From the NCBI GenBank assembly GCA_036768485.1, contig JAVLUZ010000157.1, positions 16,061,877-16,125,876 on the forward strand: a DNA stretch of 64,000 nucleotides. The letters are read 5' to 3'. The position numbers were made by a program, and so were the translations under genes. The notes under the pieces are model-generated. The model was not told the origin of the DNA, ran no database searches, and was given only the letters and a program-made list of their open reading frames with translations. Source of the stretch: Mermis nigrescens. Lineage: Eukaryota; Nematoda; Enoplea; Mermithida; Mermithidae. Shown here one piece after another: positions 10,281 through 23,600 of this stretch. Position 1 is the first letter of the stretch. Each line of letters starts with the position of its first letter.

Positions 10281-11020
10281 CACAGGAGGGCAATGCCGCG
10301 CCACCGCGCTTGGGTGGCGCCAGAAAAAACATTTTTGATTGGGGGGGTTAGAATTTTTTAACCCAAAAATAAAAAGTTGTAAAATGATACAACCAACCAA
10401 CTAGCCAACCAACCAACCAAGCAACTAACCGGCCAACCAACCAGCCAACTAGCCAGCCAAACTACCTACCAACCGGCCAAACAACCAAGCAACTAGCCAA
10501 CCAACTAGCCAACCAACCAACCAACTAACCGACCAGCTAACCAGCCAACTGGCGAACCAAACAATCAACCAACCACTGCACTTACCCAACCAAACAACTT
10601 ACCAACTGGCCACAACAACCAACCAACCAACCAACTAGCAAAGCGCTCAACCAACCAACTAGCCAACTGCTCAACCAACCAACTAGCCAACCAACCAACC
10701 AACTAACTGAAACCAACCAACTAACTAGCCAACCAACCGCCCAAACAACCAACCAACTAGCCAACCAACCAACCAATTAATCGGCCAACCGACCAAACAA
10801 CTAGTCAACCAAACAACCAACCAACCGGCCAAACAACTAACCAACGAGCCAACCAAACAACCAATCAACCGGCCAAACAAACTAGCCAGCCAACCAACCA
10901 ACTAACTGGCCAACTAACCAACCAACTAGCCAACCAAACAACCAACTAGTCAACCAAACAACCGACTAGCCAAAGCAGGACCCAGGTACCTTTAAAACCA
11001 AAATCCATTGCCCAGGTATG
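10281..11020. mobile_element. CACACCTGG-type element carrying a (CCAA)n array
   Basis: Left end CACAGGAGGGCAATG and right end CATTGCCCAGGTATG. A perfect 8-bp TSD ATGCCAAT lies at 10273-10280 and 11021-11028. Nearly all of the interior is the CCAA/CTAG array listed separately. It has the same termini as the element at 9073 but different contents. Confidence 0.85.
10390..10975. repeat. (CCAA)n-rich low-complexity array, ~585 bp
   Basis: Imperfect CCAACCAA tetranucleotide repeats with frequent CTAG and CGGC variants, roughly 16-bp higher periodicity. The minus-strand open frame (GWLVGWLV repeats) is a by-product. It is not the canonical insect telomere repeat (TTAGG/CCTAA). Confidence 0.92.
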
Positions 11021-11870
11021 ATGCCAATATCAATCGCACATAGCTTTTAGTGCCTATTAGCACACATATGGGGCTGGGGGTCTTTTTTACCATCAGAAAG
11101 AAAACATAAGATTTTGAGGACAAGAAGCTCAAAATAGGGCAAAAAATGGCTAAAAAAATTTCATTGAGAAGTGAAAAGGTACCCTTCGTGAATAGGGCAA
11201 CAAAGGGGTAAAAAAATTTCATTGAGAAGTGAAAAGGTAGCCTTTATGCTCTAATGCTTACTTAACGTTTTGAGGCTTCATTCCTATCAGATCCTCAGGC
11301 TGGGCTGGATAGACCTTATAACCATCCATCCTATACCATTGTGGTACCTTCTATTTCTATTGGATGCCAAAAACTTTGTTTTACGACTTTAAGTAGAGTG
11401 CTTTAGCAATTTCTGGGTCTCTGACAATAGAAAAGACAATAATTTGTCAATACAGCACGAAGCTCTGGAAAACTTTTCAATCTTTATTATCCAGTTTGAA
11501 TCTGAGCTTTTTTCATCACAAATAATTGAGAAAATTGAACTGGTCTTAGCACGAAACAGTGTTGTCATTTTCGTAGTCTGAAAGGTTTTGCAGAGACGAT
11601 TAAGGTATAAAATTACTGAACTCAGAAAATAATTTGCATATCTTGCGTATGCCGTGCGTCTCACTTTGACTTAAATGCTCTGTAATACCACTGGAAAAAT
11701 CTACTTTTTATTGTTCGCATCTCTCATCAAGCGTTTTTCTCATTTAATGATATATTTTACTTATACTTATTCTTAACAATAGAAATGTATTTTGCAGGCA
11801 ATTGTTTAATTTTTTACTAGCTTTTTTAATTTAATTAATTCACTAAAACATATGTGTACAGAGGTCATAC

Positions 11871-12223
11871 ACAGGATTTGTTAAGGAGGTAGCGGTCCAT
11901 AACTTGTTGACCATATATTTTGGGGTATATACGGTTGTATGCAAAATAAAGTGCATTTTCTCACATTCCCGGATGTGCTCTATCCATTACGTTAACAAAA
12001 TTCGAACTTTTTAAAAAAGAATTATTTTTCTCGATAGCTATGAAAAATGATGTTTTTTGGCCGCACATGAGCCAAACTTATGGAACAATACAATGGCGCA
12101 AAGCGCCGAAAATTTTGAGATTGTTCGTTAAAAAGGTGGCAATTTTCATTATTTCCCATGCATTATTTTCCTTTTTCAAAATCGCTTTTGGGCGGAGGGG
12201 GACGCCGCCCCCTGCATACGCCC
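11871..12223 (+). mobile_element. GCATACGCCC-ended MITE
   Basis: Related to 36134-36496. The left end contains CATACACAGGATTTG, the interior AAAGTGCATTTTCT and the motif GGCGCAAAGCGCCGAAAATT (12094-12113), and the right end CCCCTGCATACGCCC. A diverged partial copy lies at about 19730-19980. Target duplications are not clear. Confidence 0.65.
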
Positions 12224-12716
12224 GTGTATATGTATATTCTAAAGCAGTGCCCAGGATCATTTTGAGATCAAAGACAATAATAATTTAACTGCAGATATTT
12301 CCCAGTTTTTCATTCAGTGATATATTTGCATCAATAAATCGCTTTCTCATTAGCCAAAAAGCTGCCATATATGAAGTTTAACTTGATAGAAAAAATTGTA
12401 CAAATGAATAACGATGAGTTTTGAAGCTAAATTTTATTGGACAAGCATTTTGTGAAAAAAAGACTTGCATACAACGTAATGTTGGAAGAATGAGAAAATT
12501 TTTGAAGTTTAGACATGAAATTGTGATGTTTCAGTGCTTAAAAATACCGAAGCCCGAATAAATTGTAAAAACATTCGAGTTAGGCTTCGGGTTCGGGTAG
12601 TCAAAATAAATTTATTCGGGTTCGGGTAGTCGAGTTCAGTTTATTCGGGTGCGGGTCCTGAATTTTGTTCGGGTTCCCGAGTATTCGGTCGGGTTCGAGT
12701 ACCCATTGCATCCCTA

Positions 12717-13935
12717 GTAAATAGTGCTACCTATTTTGACTTCGAAATGTTCTGCTCGAATTTTAGTTCTATAAGTACAGGGCCGTATGTAGAGGGGGCG
12801 GGGCGTGGGCGGTCGCCTCCTTTTCCCCACTTGGCTGAAAAAAAATATCGAAAGGCAAAATAATTCACGGAAAGATGAAAAATTGCATATATTTGACGTA
12901 AAATCTTAAAATTTTCGGTGCTTCGCTCCAGATATGAAGTATTTTCCATAATTTTGGCTCAGGCGCAACCAAAAAAACGGCACTTTTTATAGCCTCAACA
13001 AGAAATTCTTTTAAAAATTTCGATATTTATGATCTAAATGGGTGGATCATATCGAAAAAGTCGAAAAATGCCGTTTCTACAATCTATCCCGACGAATTTT
13101 CCGAGATATAGACCGATTTGGTATGGAATTTTTCCTTCTGTGCAATATAATGAAAGCCTTAAATTGCTATAACTTCGTGCAATATTTGAAATGTCTCAGT
13201 GCGATCAAAAACCAAATTGATCTGCTCGCAATGTTCTGAACCAAAAAGCAGGGGAATATTTTTTCCATAAATTTCTAAGCCAAAAAACAGGGAGGTAGTG
13301 TTTTCATAAATCACACATCTCAATTTACTCAAGTTTTACAATAAATATTTTAATGTCAGTTAATTGCTTAGAATTATGCGTATTCTGAGCATAACACAGT
13401 GCTTTTGTTTATATTTTTATCAGAAATTTCGGCGCTCTGGGCCTACCGCCATCGATTTTCGTCTGTTGATTTCAAAAAATTTGGAATTTTAACTGCTCGA
13501 ATATGTTTATTTTAGTAGGTTAGACACTAGACACATTGAAAAACGTCATGAAATTCAATCTGCTTCAAGTATCCTAAAATACTTAACATTCCAGCGATTT
13601 GAACTATTTCAATAGTTTTATGTGGGTAGTCTTTTCTTTGCTTCGTTAATCTATGAGGTTAGTAATATTCGCTGTTTTTAAATAGGTACTCTGAAAAAAA
13701 GCAAGCTTCTTTTAATGATATTTTATGTTTTAACTTCATATTTTTCATCTCTTACTAAGATATAAATTTATGCGCTTCTGACCACTAGGACTTGTAGATG
13801 TAAAAAAACAATTTAACAGGTAGGAATGTGCAAATATCAACAAACGAAGTGCAGTTTGTTCAAAGTCTTTTAGGCTCACAAGAGCATGGGAGGTGAGGGG
13901 TATCACTCCACCCTGAGCTTTGGAAAAGTGATAGC
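12717..13935. other. Non-coding, no gene recognised
   Basis: AT-rich sequence with a GC-rich patch at 12778-12830 (GGGGCGGGGCGTGGGCGG) resembling transposon subterminal DNA. Only short isolated open frames occur. Confidence 0.45.
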
Positions 13936-14218
13936 TATACAGTGATTTTGGCTGAAAAAGCATTGCTATATAGCCTTTTTTGGGCTCAAAAAATTAACTA
14001 ATAGCCTTCTTGGACTCAAAAAATTAGCTATATAGTCCGTTTTGAGCTCAGAAATGATATATAGTTGTCTTTTCTGAGTTTTAAAACGATACATAGCTAT
14101 TTTTAGTCCAGAAAGGCTGTATAGCTATGTTTGTAAGTCCAAAAAGGCTCTACAGCTATGTTTGTAAGTCCAAAAAGGCTTTACAGCTATGTTTGTGAGT
14201 TCAAAAAGGCTATTAATT
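13936..14218. repeat. Tandem array, ~32-38-bp unit
   Basis: Seven or eight copies of a unit built on TATATAGC...TTTTTGGGCTCAAAAA, with later copies reading TACAGCTATGTTTGTAAGTC. Copies diverge gradually from left to right. It lies about 400 bp upstream of the HD phosphohydrolase start. Confidence 0.8.
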
Positions 14219-14606
14219 TGCTGAAAATGCTAAAAAATATTGTATTAAAGTGATACAATAGGTTTTTCGCTATTGAATTGGTTTATACGAAGTACATAGC
14301 CATCTACCAATTTTCGGTGTTCACCCATTCTGAAAGTTTTACCTAGCGCACCTATGCTTTTAGGTATCCGCTTTTTAGAGGACACATGGGATTTTACACA
14401 CGAAAGTCAACAGTTTTGTTTAGTATCTGTAAAAATTTTTCTTTTGCATCTGCAAGGTAGGTATTAGGTATCGCCAATTTCTGACAAATAAGGGTTTATT
14501 TCCTAAAAACTTTATTGCCCTTTCAGTACGTGATGACACTTACTTTAAAGGTTTAAAATTTATACCTTTCTGCGCCTCACATTTTTTGACAATCAGGTGC
14601 AGATCT

Positions 14607-17600
14607 ATGGCTGCAAGCAACAATAAAGTCGATTTGAAAGCTCGATGGGATGATTTAACTGGATGGATAGTCGGCGACGTCAAAGTTAAATGGTGGACCA
14701 GACTTGAAACGGCATATACGCAGCCACATCGCTTCTATCACACGCTTGAACACTTGAGCAACATGTTTTCGCTCTATGATAAACACAAGGATCACTTGAA
14801 GCACCGTTATGCATGTGCGTTTGCTATCTTTTTTCACGAGTGAGACGTTTTAGTAATTCTCTGACATCCAACTTTTTATATTTTAATAAAATATGTATGT
14901 ATTTTTGAGCTTGGTGTATGATCCTGTGCATTCGGAAGGCAACGAAACCAAAAGTGCCGAGGAATTCATTAATTTTTCAAATGAAACTACATTTGATGAT
15001 GTAAGCTGTTTTTGATTTATTCATGCTTTACGCCATATATACATGTGACAGGGGAGAGTAGTCCCCCACCTAAAGTTGGTTGACCCTCGCCCCTACCCCC
15101 AAAGCTGATCAATTTTCGACCTCCGCCTCCGATTTTTTTAAACTCCCCCTTCCGATTTTTCTATGCAAAAATTGAATTTTCGATCGTTTTTTTTGTGTTT
15201 TTGGCCGTTTTTAGCCAAAAAATTGGAGGTCGTTACCCTTTCCTCCCCTTAGAAATGGTCGGTGACCTCACGTGGGCATGGGGGATTTGGGGTATGTCTC
15301 CCCAGAAGGCCAAATACCCCCTTCCCCCAGAAATCAGAACACCTTCCCCCAGAATTCAATTTAAAACTTTTTTGTTTTTTCCGTAATTTTTTTATCCTAA
15401 TGGATAGCGCTCAATGAGAAACGTTGAAAAATGGTGTTTTTCGCCATACTACCATTTTTTAATCTTTGGAAAATCTTGCACTCCCCATAATTTCGGTGCG
15501 GCCCGCGTATGTCGGCGACCCCACCCGAAAATTCAAGCCATTGCATGTATGCTTCACGCTGTTATGGGTAAGTAGGTTTCTCTCTCCCATTAAACGACGG
15601 ACTTTTGGATGAAGATAGTCAGCCATTTTAAAAGACGCTTCAGGGCTTTTTACTCTCCGCGAGCGACCCTCATTTACACTTGTGCTAAGGAAATCAATTT
15701 CGTTTGCACTAACTAATTTTCTGTACGTTAATAGTTGTTTTATTTTTAAGAAAATTCTTTACTTGCGACTGTGGAAGGATAAAAATGATCTGGACAGCTC
15801 TGCAAAAAAACGATCTAAAAATATTTTTTTCAATACAAACAATTTGCTCTGGGGATGAATAATCGTTTACTTTTGGCCAATAATCGTAAAAAAGGGAGTA
15901 GGAAATTTTTTACCCAAAAGTCGCAAGTGGAGGTAAAAATTTCGTTTTTTTGGGAAATCGGGCATGATCGACTTTGTGTGTTGGATCCGCAATCCCCCAG
16001 ACAGGGTGGTCCAAAACCATTACTCATGTTTCATTCCATATCACTAGAATGCTCCTGCTGGCTAAGTAGGTACGTATGTGCAGACATGCAAAGCATGAGA
16101 ATTGAGGGGGTAATTTTAAAGTGTTTTTTTCTGGTCAAAAAATGGTAGATACATATGCGTCAAAAACATCGTTTTTCAGCGTTTCTGACGATGCTCTATT
16201 TTCCTAGAGCATAAAAGCATGAAAAAAGTTTGGAAATAATTTTAGAAAATTCGAACAAATCGAACATAATGCAGTCAGTGAATGAGTATATGGCGCAAAG
16301 AGCCGAATAGATCGTTAAAAAATGCTTAAAACAGCACCTTTTCTACGAATTTTTCGAAAACTTGTGGAAATCGCTAATTCTGAGGGGGATGAAAAATTTC
16401 TGATGAGTGAACGGTTTTCTGGGGAGGGGTGAAACCCCAACTCCCCCTCAGATCATGAATGGATATGTCTTTCTTTTTTACTTGTTTTACCGTTTAGGTA
16501 CCTAGTTTTAAAAAATTCCAACCGCCTGTCTACTGTAGCTCCTGAGAAACAGCATAAGAAAAATGTAGAAAAAGTAGAAAAAATGTAATAAAAAGTGTAG
16601 ACTGTTTTCTACTTTATAAATTTTCTGGCGATATTGCAATGTGTAAGCTCCGAAAATTTTGAGGATTTCTGATGAAAAGATGCCAATTTTCATTATTGTC
16701 TATGCATTATCTTACCTTTCAAGAATTGTCCTGGGTCTAAGGCAGTGATCGGACCGAGGCCTCGGCCTCGGCAATCCTCGGCGTGTTTTTGGAGCCTCAG
16801 CGCGCCGAGGGCGAAGCTGAAAAGTGCCGAGGCGCCGAGGGTTAAAATCAAATTTGAATAAGTTTAATATATCCGTTGAATATTAACTATTTAGAATGCA
16901 TCTGCAGTACACAGGCTATTTTTTACCTATAGACTTTTCTTATGGTTTTAGTCGCGTACTCAGTTACACCAAGTTACATACAGTAAAGTGCCAATTTATT
17001 ATTCATGTGATGACTAAGTTTTAATTCTCAGACTCGCTACATGGATCGGAAACACACATTCCCAAATGGGAGGTGAGGGAGGGTAATTACCCTCCTCTCA
17101 GGATATCAAGACTTCAAGTCACTGTCAGACGATTTTGGTGAAAACCTTTTGAATAACTTTTTGAAGTTAATTTTTACTATGGCAAAAGTGCAGCTAACTA
17201 TTAGAATTTCACGAAGTGATACAGTATTTTTGAATGTAAGCAAGAGTGAATAGACAAACTATCACTATAAAACATGCATGCAACAGCTCAAAATTTTCGG
17301 GAGGGGCTCCTAGGCATACATGTAACGGCAGGGAAATTTCGGGTAGGGGTCCCTGGCCATTTTTAGAAGGAGAGGGGATTAGCGACTAGTAATTTTTATG
17401 TCAAAAATGGCAAAAGCACCTAAAAATAGCCAACAAAGCGCAAATTTTCGCCAAAAATGGGGAGGGTGGGGTCAAAATTTTCTGACGTTGGAGGGAGGGT
17501 GTGGGAGGACGTCCAACCCTGGGTGGATGGGGTATTCTCCAAACCCCCTGTTACACGTGTGGTTTTCAGCCATTTTTATGGGGAGAGGGGGTACATGATC

Positions 17601-20600
17601 ACGAATTTTCGGCCGAAAATGGCAAAAACGCACCTAAAAATGGCCAATAAATGCAGGTTTTGCCAAAAATCAATTTCGGCTCGTGCATTTTTTAGAGCCA
17701 TTTTATACAATGTTAAAATACTTTCTTGGATAAAGTGATATTAATTAAATCGTTTTTCAGTATATTTTAGGAAATTTCAAAAATTTTTCGACGCTCGCGC
17801 AAAATATCGCTAATATACGGTATTTAGATTGAAGCAGGGGGAAAAACACTCCAAAATGAATTTTTGTGTAATCTAGGCATCTTTATGCAGATTTAAATAT
17901 CTTTTGTATCTATTTATACTGTTTTTAAAAATTTTATGCAAAATAAGTACTATTCAATAACTGCGCTTTTTGCCGTTTAAAGATAAAATTGACTAATTTA
18001 TCCTGATGTTGCATTGGATTTCTAAGCACAGTAGTGCTTATTACAAGATTTAATTGGCATATAACAATATCTGTAATATTTCTGATTTTGTAGTACAAGT
18101 TGTTTTAGCTTTCAGTCGAGTTTTATGTGTAAATTTCATTAAAAGCTGATAAAATTTCGACGCTTCGCGCCGAACTAATATTATAACTAAATTCAAGCCG
18201 AATTATCACATTTAGGGCCACGGTTTTTTGTATTCGGCAAAGATTTTTCATAATGTACAGAATCTTTTCAGGACCGTCCTTGTACGTGCACAAAGATTTT
18301 TGGAGAGACAAAAACTGTACAAAGGTGTAAAATTTCCGAAAATTTTCGGCGCATCAGTAATTGTCTGTCCTATATATCTTTAAAATAGTAGAATTTGCAT
18401 TTAGAATGGAAAAATGTCAAATATTCAGAAACCCAGGAATTAGCTAAGATACACTACCAAAGGTCGAAAAACCCTGTTTCACCACATTAAATCGCTACTG
18501 TATCATACTATAATAGTACACAAAAATTTGCATGAACAAAATGTTCAAAGACTTTTGGATACCATCTTTGTACATGTGCAAAAAGGTATCTTGCAAAAAA
18601 ACAACACTGTTTAGGACTGCATGCCTGTTGCAGGTCACACACTGGCAGTATGTAGAAATGTGTGTTAAAAATATATTATATAAAATATCTACAAAAATTT
18701 GTTCGCTCATACAAAGACACTACTTAATTTACTGGTCCCCCATTTCGGGATTTCACCCTTCCTCGACTCTGGACCTTGGGAAACTATGATCGGAAAGTAC
18801 AGTGCAGTTTCCGTCATATTACCTGCCACGCCAGAATTGGATGACTGAAAAAGCGTGTTTAAACATTCATTACTGCAAAAGCGAGCACAACAATGGCTAC
18901 AGTTCTGTCTTTACTTAGCTTATGCTTTATTCGTTTATTTGTTCGACACTGTTTTCTTATTTATAGTAATAAAACTTTTTAAGTGCTTGTTCAGCCATAT
19001 TTTTTATCAACTTTTCCAAGTCTTCATCAACGGCAACTTGTTAAATTAAATATGCTTTCATGCTGCTGACTTTATTAAATAAAGTCCTTCCACATTTAAT
19101 CTACTATTATTGAAAATAAAAATGAATTGTTTGACATTCGATAAAGTGTTTAATATTACGATTATTCTCTAGCTCATGTGCATACAAAATATTCTAAGAG
19201 TACTATTTATGGGTATAGGTATATAAGCTTGACCCTCGGCATTACCCTCGGCCTCGGCCGAGGCCGGCCGAGGGTCCAAAAGTACCCTCGGTCCGATCAC
19301 TGGTCTAAGAGGGGGAACGGCTGCCTCCACCCACCCCTACTTACGGCCATATATGGGTATAGCACATATGCATTTGTTGTATAGGCTTTTCCACATCTCT
19401 ATTTGTGACTATAGTTATATTAGGTACATTGCGTTAACGGAAATAATAACGCGTTCAGTTTTGCATTGTAGTTTTGATTAGAAAATCTTGTGCTGAACAG
19501 TTTATGGTTCCTATATTGTAAACTGATCGTAACTGTTAACCCTCATTGTAGGAGAAAATCTTTCACGATTTGCTTAATACTAGCGGAACTTTGAATTGCC
19601 TTTGAAATTTTTGAGAAATTTTGGCTTGGTTATCTTACTTATCTTCTCTTCAAGCATTTACAATCTATTCATTTTACTTCACGCGCTATCTTAAGGATAT
19701 TCTATGACATAACTATGTACACTGACGTACGCAGGATTTTTTTAAGTAGCGATCCGAAAATGTATGACCCTATATTTCGGGGTATGCTCGGCGGTACACA
19801 GAATAGAGTGCATTTTCTGACGTTTACGAACATGGTTAAGCTCATAAAATTCAAATTTTTTTATTATTTTATTTTCTCCTAAAAACTATGGAAAATAACG
19901 TTTTCTTGTCTGCACTTGAGGCAAATCTATAAAAAATAATTATCCTACGGCGCGAAGCGCTCTCCCTGCGTACTATATAAGAATATACTAATACTTTATT
20001 AGGAAAAAACAAGGGTAAAACAAAGTCGCAAGGAAAATAAAAAAACAAAAGAAAATTCCATGCCCATGTGTCTACTGAAGGAATTCATCATACATATTGT
20101 GTCTTCTAATTTATGTATATACATGTTAACCAACCATTAAAAATTTTTAGGTAACATCATAGTTTCCTGAGGTCGAAGGTTCAGGCACACCTGGGCAAGG
20201 GGTTCAACCAGATCCGGGTATCAGCCGGAGCAGGTTCGGTACCAGCCGGAGGGTCCACCAGTTGCACCCTATGTTTTGTTCAAAAACTTTTTTAGGCATT
20301 TTACAAGATGGGATGCCACCAACAGCGCAGCCAAAATCGGTTGCTGGGGTCCAAAAATTGGTTGCTGAGATCCAAAAATCAGTTACTGGGCTCAAATATC
20401 GGTTGCTATAGGCTGAAAATCGATTGCCGGGGTCCAAAAATTAGTTGCATGGCTTCGAAAATCGGTTGCTCGGGTCTAAAAATCGGTTGATGGGGTCTAC
20501 AAATCAGTTGCTGTGGTCTGAAAGTCAATAAGTGGGATCTAAAAATCGGTTGATGGGGTCCTAATTCGGTTACTGGGCTACAAAACCGGTTGCTGAGGTC

Positions 20601-23600
20601 TAAAAATTGATTGCTGGTGTCCAAAAATCGGTTGCTGGGGTCAACCAATTTTTGGAACCTACCAACTAATTTTTAGACCCCAGCAGCCGACTTTTAGACA
20701 CCAGCAACCGATTTTTGGAGCCCCCATCCGATTTTAGACCCCACCAAACACACGTGTGCGTGGGGGGTTTGGGGTATGCACCCCCAGAAGGCCGGATTCC
20801 CCCCCAAAACCAAAACAACCCCCCAGAATTCAATATTCTTTTGTTTTTTTCGCAATTTTTTGATGCTAATGGATAGTGCTCCATGCGAAAGGTTGAATAA
20901 TAGTGTTTTTCGCCATACCACCACTTTAAAGACCATTTTTTACCTTTAAAAAATCTTGCACTTATTCAACTCCCTCCTCCCCAAAATTTTGTTGCTGCCC
21001 ACCTATTCCAGCAACCGATTTTTGGACCCCAGCAACCCATTTTCCGAGCCTACCAACTGATTTAGGTTCCATCAACCGATTTTTGGAGCCCACCAACTGG
21101 TTTGAAGACCCCAGCAACCGATTTTGGACCCCCTTGACTAAGTTTTGGAACCCAACTGATTTAGGACCTCAGCAACCGATTTTTAGACCCAACCAACAGA
21201 ATTTTGGAGCCCAGCAACTGATTTAGGACCCCAGAAATCGATTTTTAGACCATAGCAACCGATTTTTGGAACTAAGAACTGATTCCAAGACCCCCAGCAA
21301 CCGACTTTCGGACCCCACTAACTGGTTTTGGAGCCCACCAACTGATTTTTGGAGCCTATCAACTGATTTAGGACCTCAGCAACCAATTTTTATACCTCAC
21401 CAACAGAATTTTTGAGCTCACCAACTGATTTAGGACCACAGCAATCGATTTTCGTAGCCAAGAACTGCTTTTAAAAAACCAGCAACCGATTTTCGGATCC
21501 CACTAACTGATTTTTTGACCCTAGCAATTGATTTTTAGACCTCAGCAACCGATTTTTTGAGTCCAACAACCGATTTTTGGAGCTCAGCAATCATTTTTCA
21601 GATTCTAAAAACCGATTTTCAAATCCCGGCAAGGCAACCAAATCGGTTACTGGGCTCTGAAAATCGGTACGTAAGTAATACATAATTCAGAGATTATGCT
21701 TATGTAAGTAATGCCTAATTTAGAGAAAATAATTCGTCAGATCAAAATAAAACACTTGATTTTTTGTGATCTTCTACACATCGATGTATTAAAAATACAT
21801 GCCTGTCTGTTCACCTGTTTTATGCGTAAATAAACGCTAGTCTTTTATACATACATTACTTGTTATTGATGTTTAGGCCGCGCTGGATTTTGACAATTTG
21901 TGTAATGCAAAATTGCGTTTCAAAAAGGTGAAATCTCGAAATTTGCCGGCGCTTCGCGCCGAATTGATTTAATTTTATTACTTGTTATTGATGCTTAAGC
22001 CGCGCCAAATTTGGACAATTTTTGAAATGCAAAATTTCGTTCACAAAGGTTAAATTTCTACATTTTCCGGCGCTTCGCGCCGAATTCGGACAATTTTTGT
22101 AATGCGAAATTGCGTTTCAAAAAGGTGAAATCTCAAAATTTTCCACCGCTTCGCGCCGAATTGATTTAATTTTATTACTTGTTATTGATGCATAAGCCGT
22201 GCCAAATTTTGACAATTTTTGTAATGGAAAATTGCGTATCAAAGAGATGAAATCTCAAAATTTTCCAGCGGTTCGCGCCGCATTGATTTGATTTTATTAC
22301 TTGTTGTTGATGCTTAAGCCGCGCCAAATTTGAACAATTTTTGTAATGGAAAATTGCGTTAAAGAGATGAAATCTCAAAATTTTTCCAGCGCTTCGCGCC
22401 GAATTGATTTAATTTTATTACTTGTTATTGATGCATAAGCCGCGCCAAATGTGGACAATTTTTGTAATGAAAAATTGCGTATCAAAGAGATGAAATCTCA
22501 AATTTTTCCAGCGCTTCGCGCCGCATTGATTTGATTTTAATACTTGTTGTTGATGCTTAAGCCGCGCCAAATTTGGACAATTTTTGTAATGCAAAATTGC
22601 GTTTCAAAAACGTGAAATCTCAAAATTTTCCGGCGCTTCGCGCCGAATTGATTCAATTTTATTAATTGTTATTGATGCTTAAACCACGCCAAATTTGCAC
22701 AATTTTTATAATGCAAAATTTCGTTTCACAAAGGTTAAATTTCCACATTTTCCGGTGCTTCGCGCCGAATTCGGACAATTTTTGTAATGCGAAATTGCGT
22801 TTCAAAAAGGTGAAATCTCAAAATTTTTCACCGCTTCGCGCCGAATTGATTTAATTTTATTACTTGTTATTGATGCATAAGCCGCGCTAAATTCGGACAA
22901 TTTTTGTAATGGAAAATTGCGTATCAAAGAGATGAAATCTCAAAATTTTCCAGCGCTTCGCGCCGGATTGATTTAATTTTTTTACTTGTTATTAATGCTT
23001 AAGCCGCGCCGAATTTGGACAATTTTTATAATGCGAAATTGCGTTTCACAAAGGTTAAATCTCAAAATTTTCCGGCGCTTCGCGCCGGAACTCGGACAAT
23101 TTTTGTAATGCGAAATTGCGTTTCAGAAAGGTGAAATGTCTAAATTTTCCGGCGCTTCGCGCCGAATTGATTTAATTTTATTATTCGTTATTGATGTTTA
23201 GGTTGCGCTGAATTTTGACAATTTTCGTGCATTTCAAGCAGGATTTATATTTGAAATGAAAAGGTACTATTTTACGACATGAAAATGAGGAACTCTGTAA
23301 AAGTTTTATTTTCACACAATAAATTGCATAAAAAATAAGCATAATAAAGGCGGTGAATGTCTCTTCAAGACTAAACGTCAATTGTTACTAAAATAATTAG
23401 TTTTTAAATATAATTGCTATGCAAATTATCGATTGCACTATTTTTTTACACCATATTAATTTTGACACCATTTTTAATTCAAAAATTATGTCGCGAGAAA
23501 TAGTGCGACTTCGCGTGAAATTATGAATGGACTTTGCGTGGAAGCAAGACTACCATGTTAAAAATTCGATACATAAATTTTTACACGCAGGAGTTATGTA

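Larger units (their letters stand above)
10060..12716. mobile_element. Large TAGGGATGCAA-ended element with GGGTTC-rich ends
   Basis: Left end TAGGGATGCAAC and right end TTGCATCCCTA are inverted. Both subterminal zones repeat GGGTTCGGGTA (10095-10190 and 12585-12700). The flanks GTGAATGG and GTAAATAG match at 6 of 8, suggesting an old 8-bp duplication. Inside are nested elements at 10281-11020 and 11871-12223, plus unassigned AT-rich sequence. No transposase was seen. The ends are clear, but that this is one element is an inference. Confidence 0.65.

Noticed and set aside
9996..10400. 134-codon minus-strand frame
   Set aside because: It crosses two transposon borders (10060 and 10281) and the GGGTTC-rich terminal repeats.
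10582..10776. [12 protein letters not shown] 64-codon frame
   Set aside because: Direct translation of the (CCAA)n repeat.
10390..10975. Possible telomeric repeat
   Set aside because: CCAA-based, not TTAGG/CCTAA, and bounded by transposon ends with a perfect target duplication.
20330..21650. Possible CRISPR-like array
   Set aside because: The units are contiguous and diverged without unique spacers, and lie in an intron of a eukaryotic gene.
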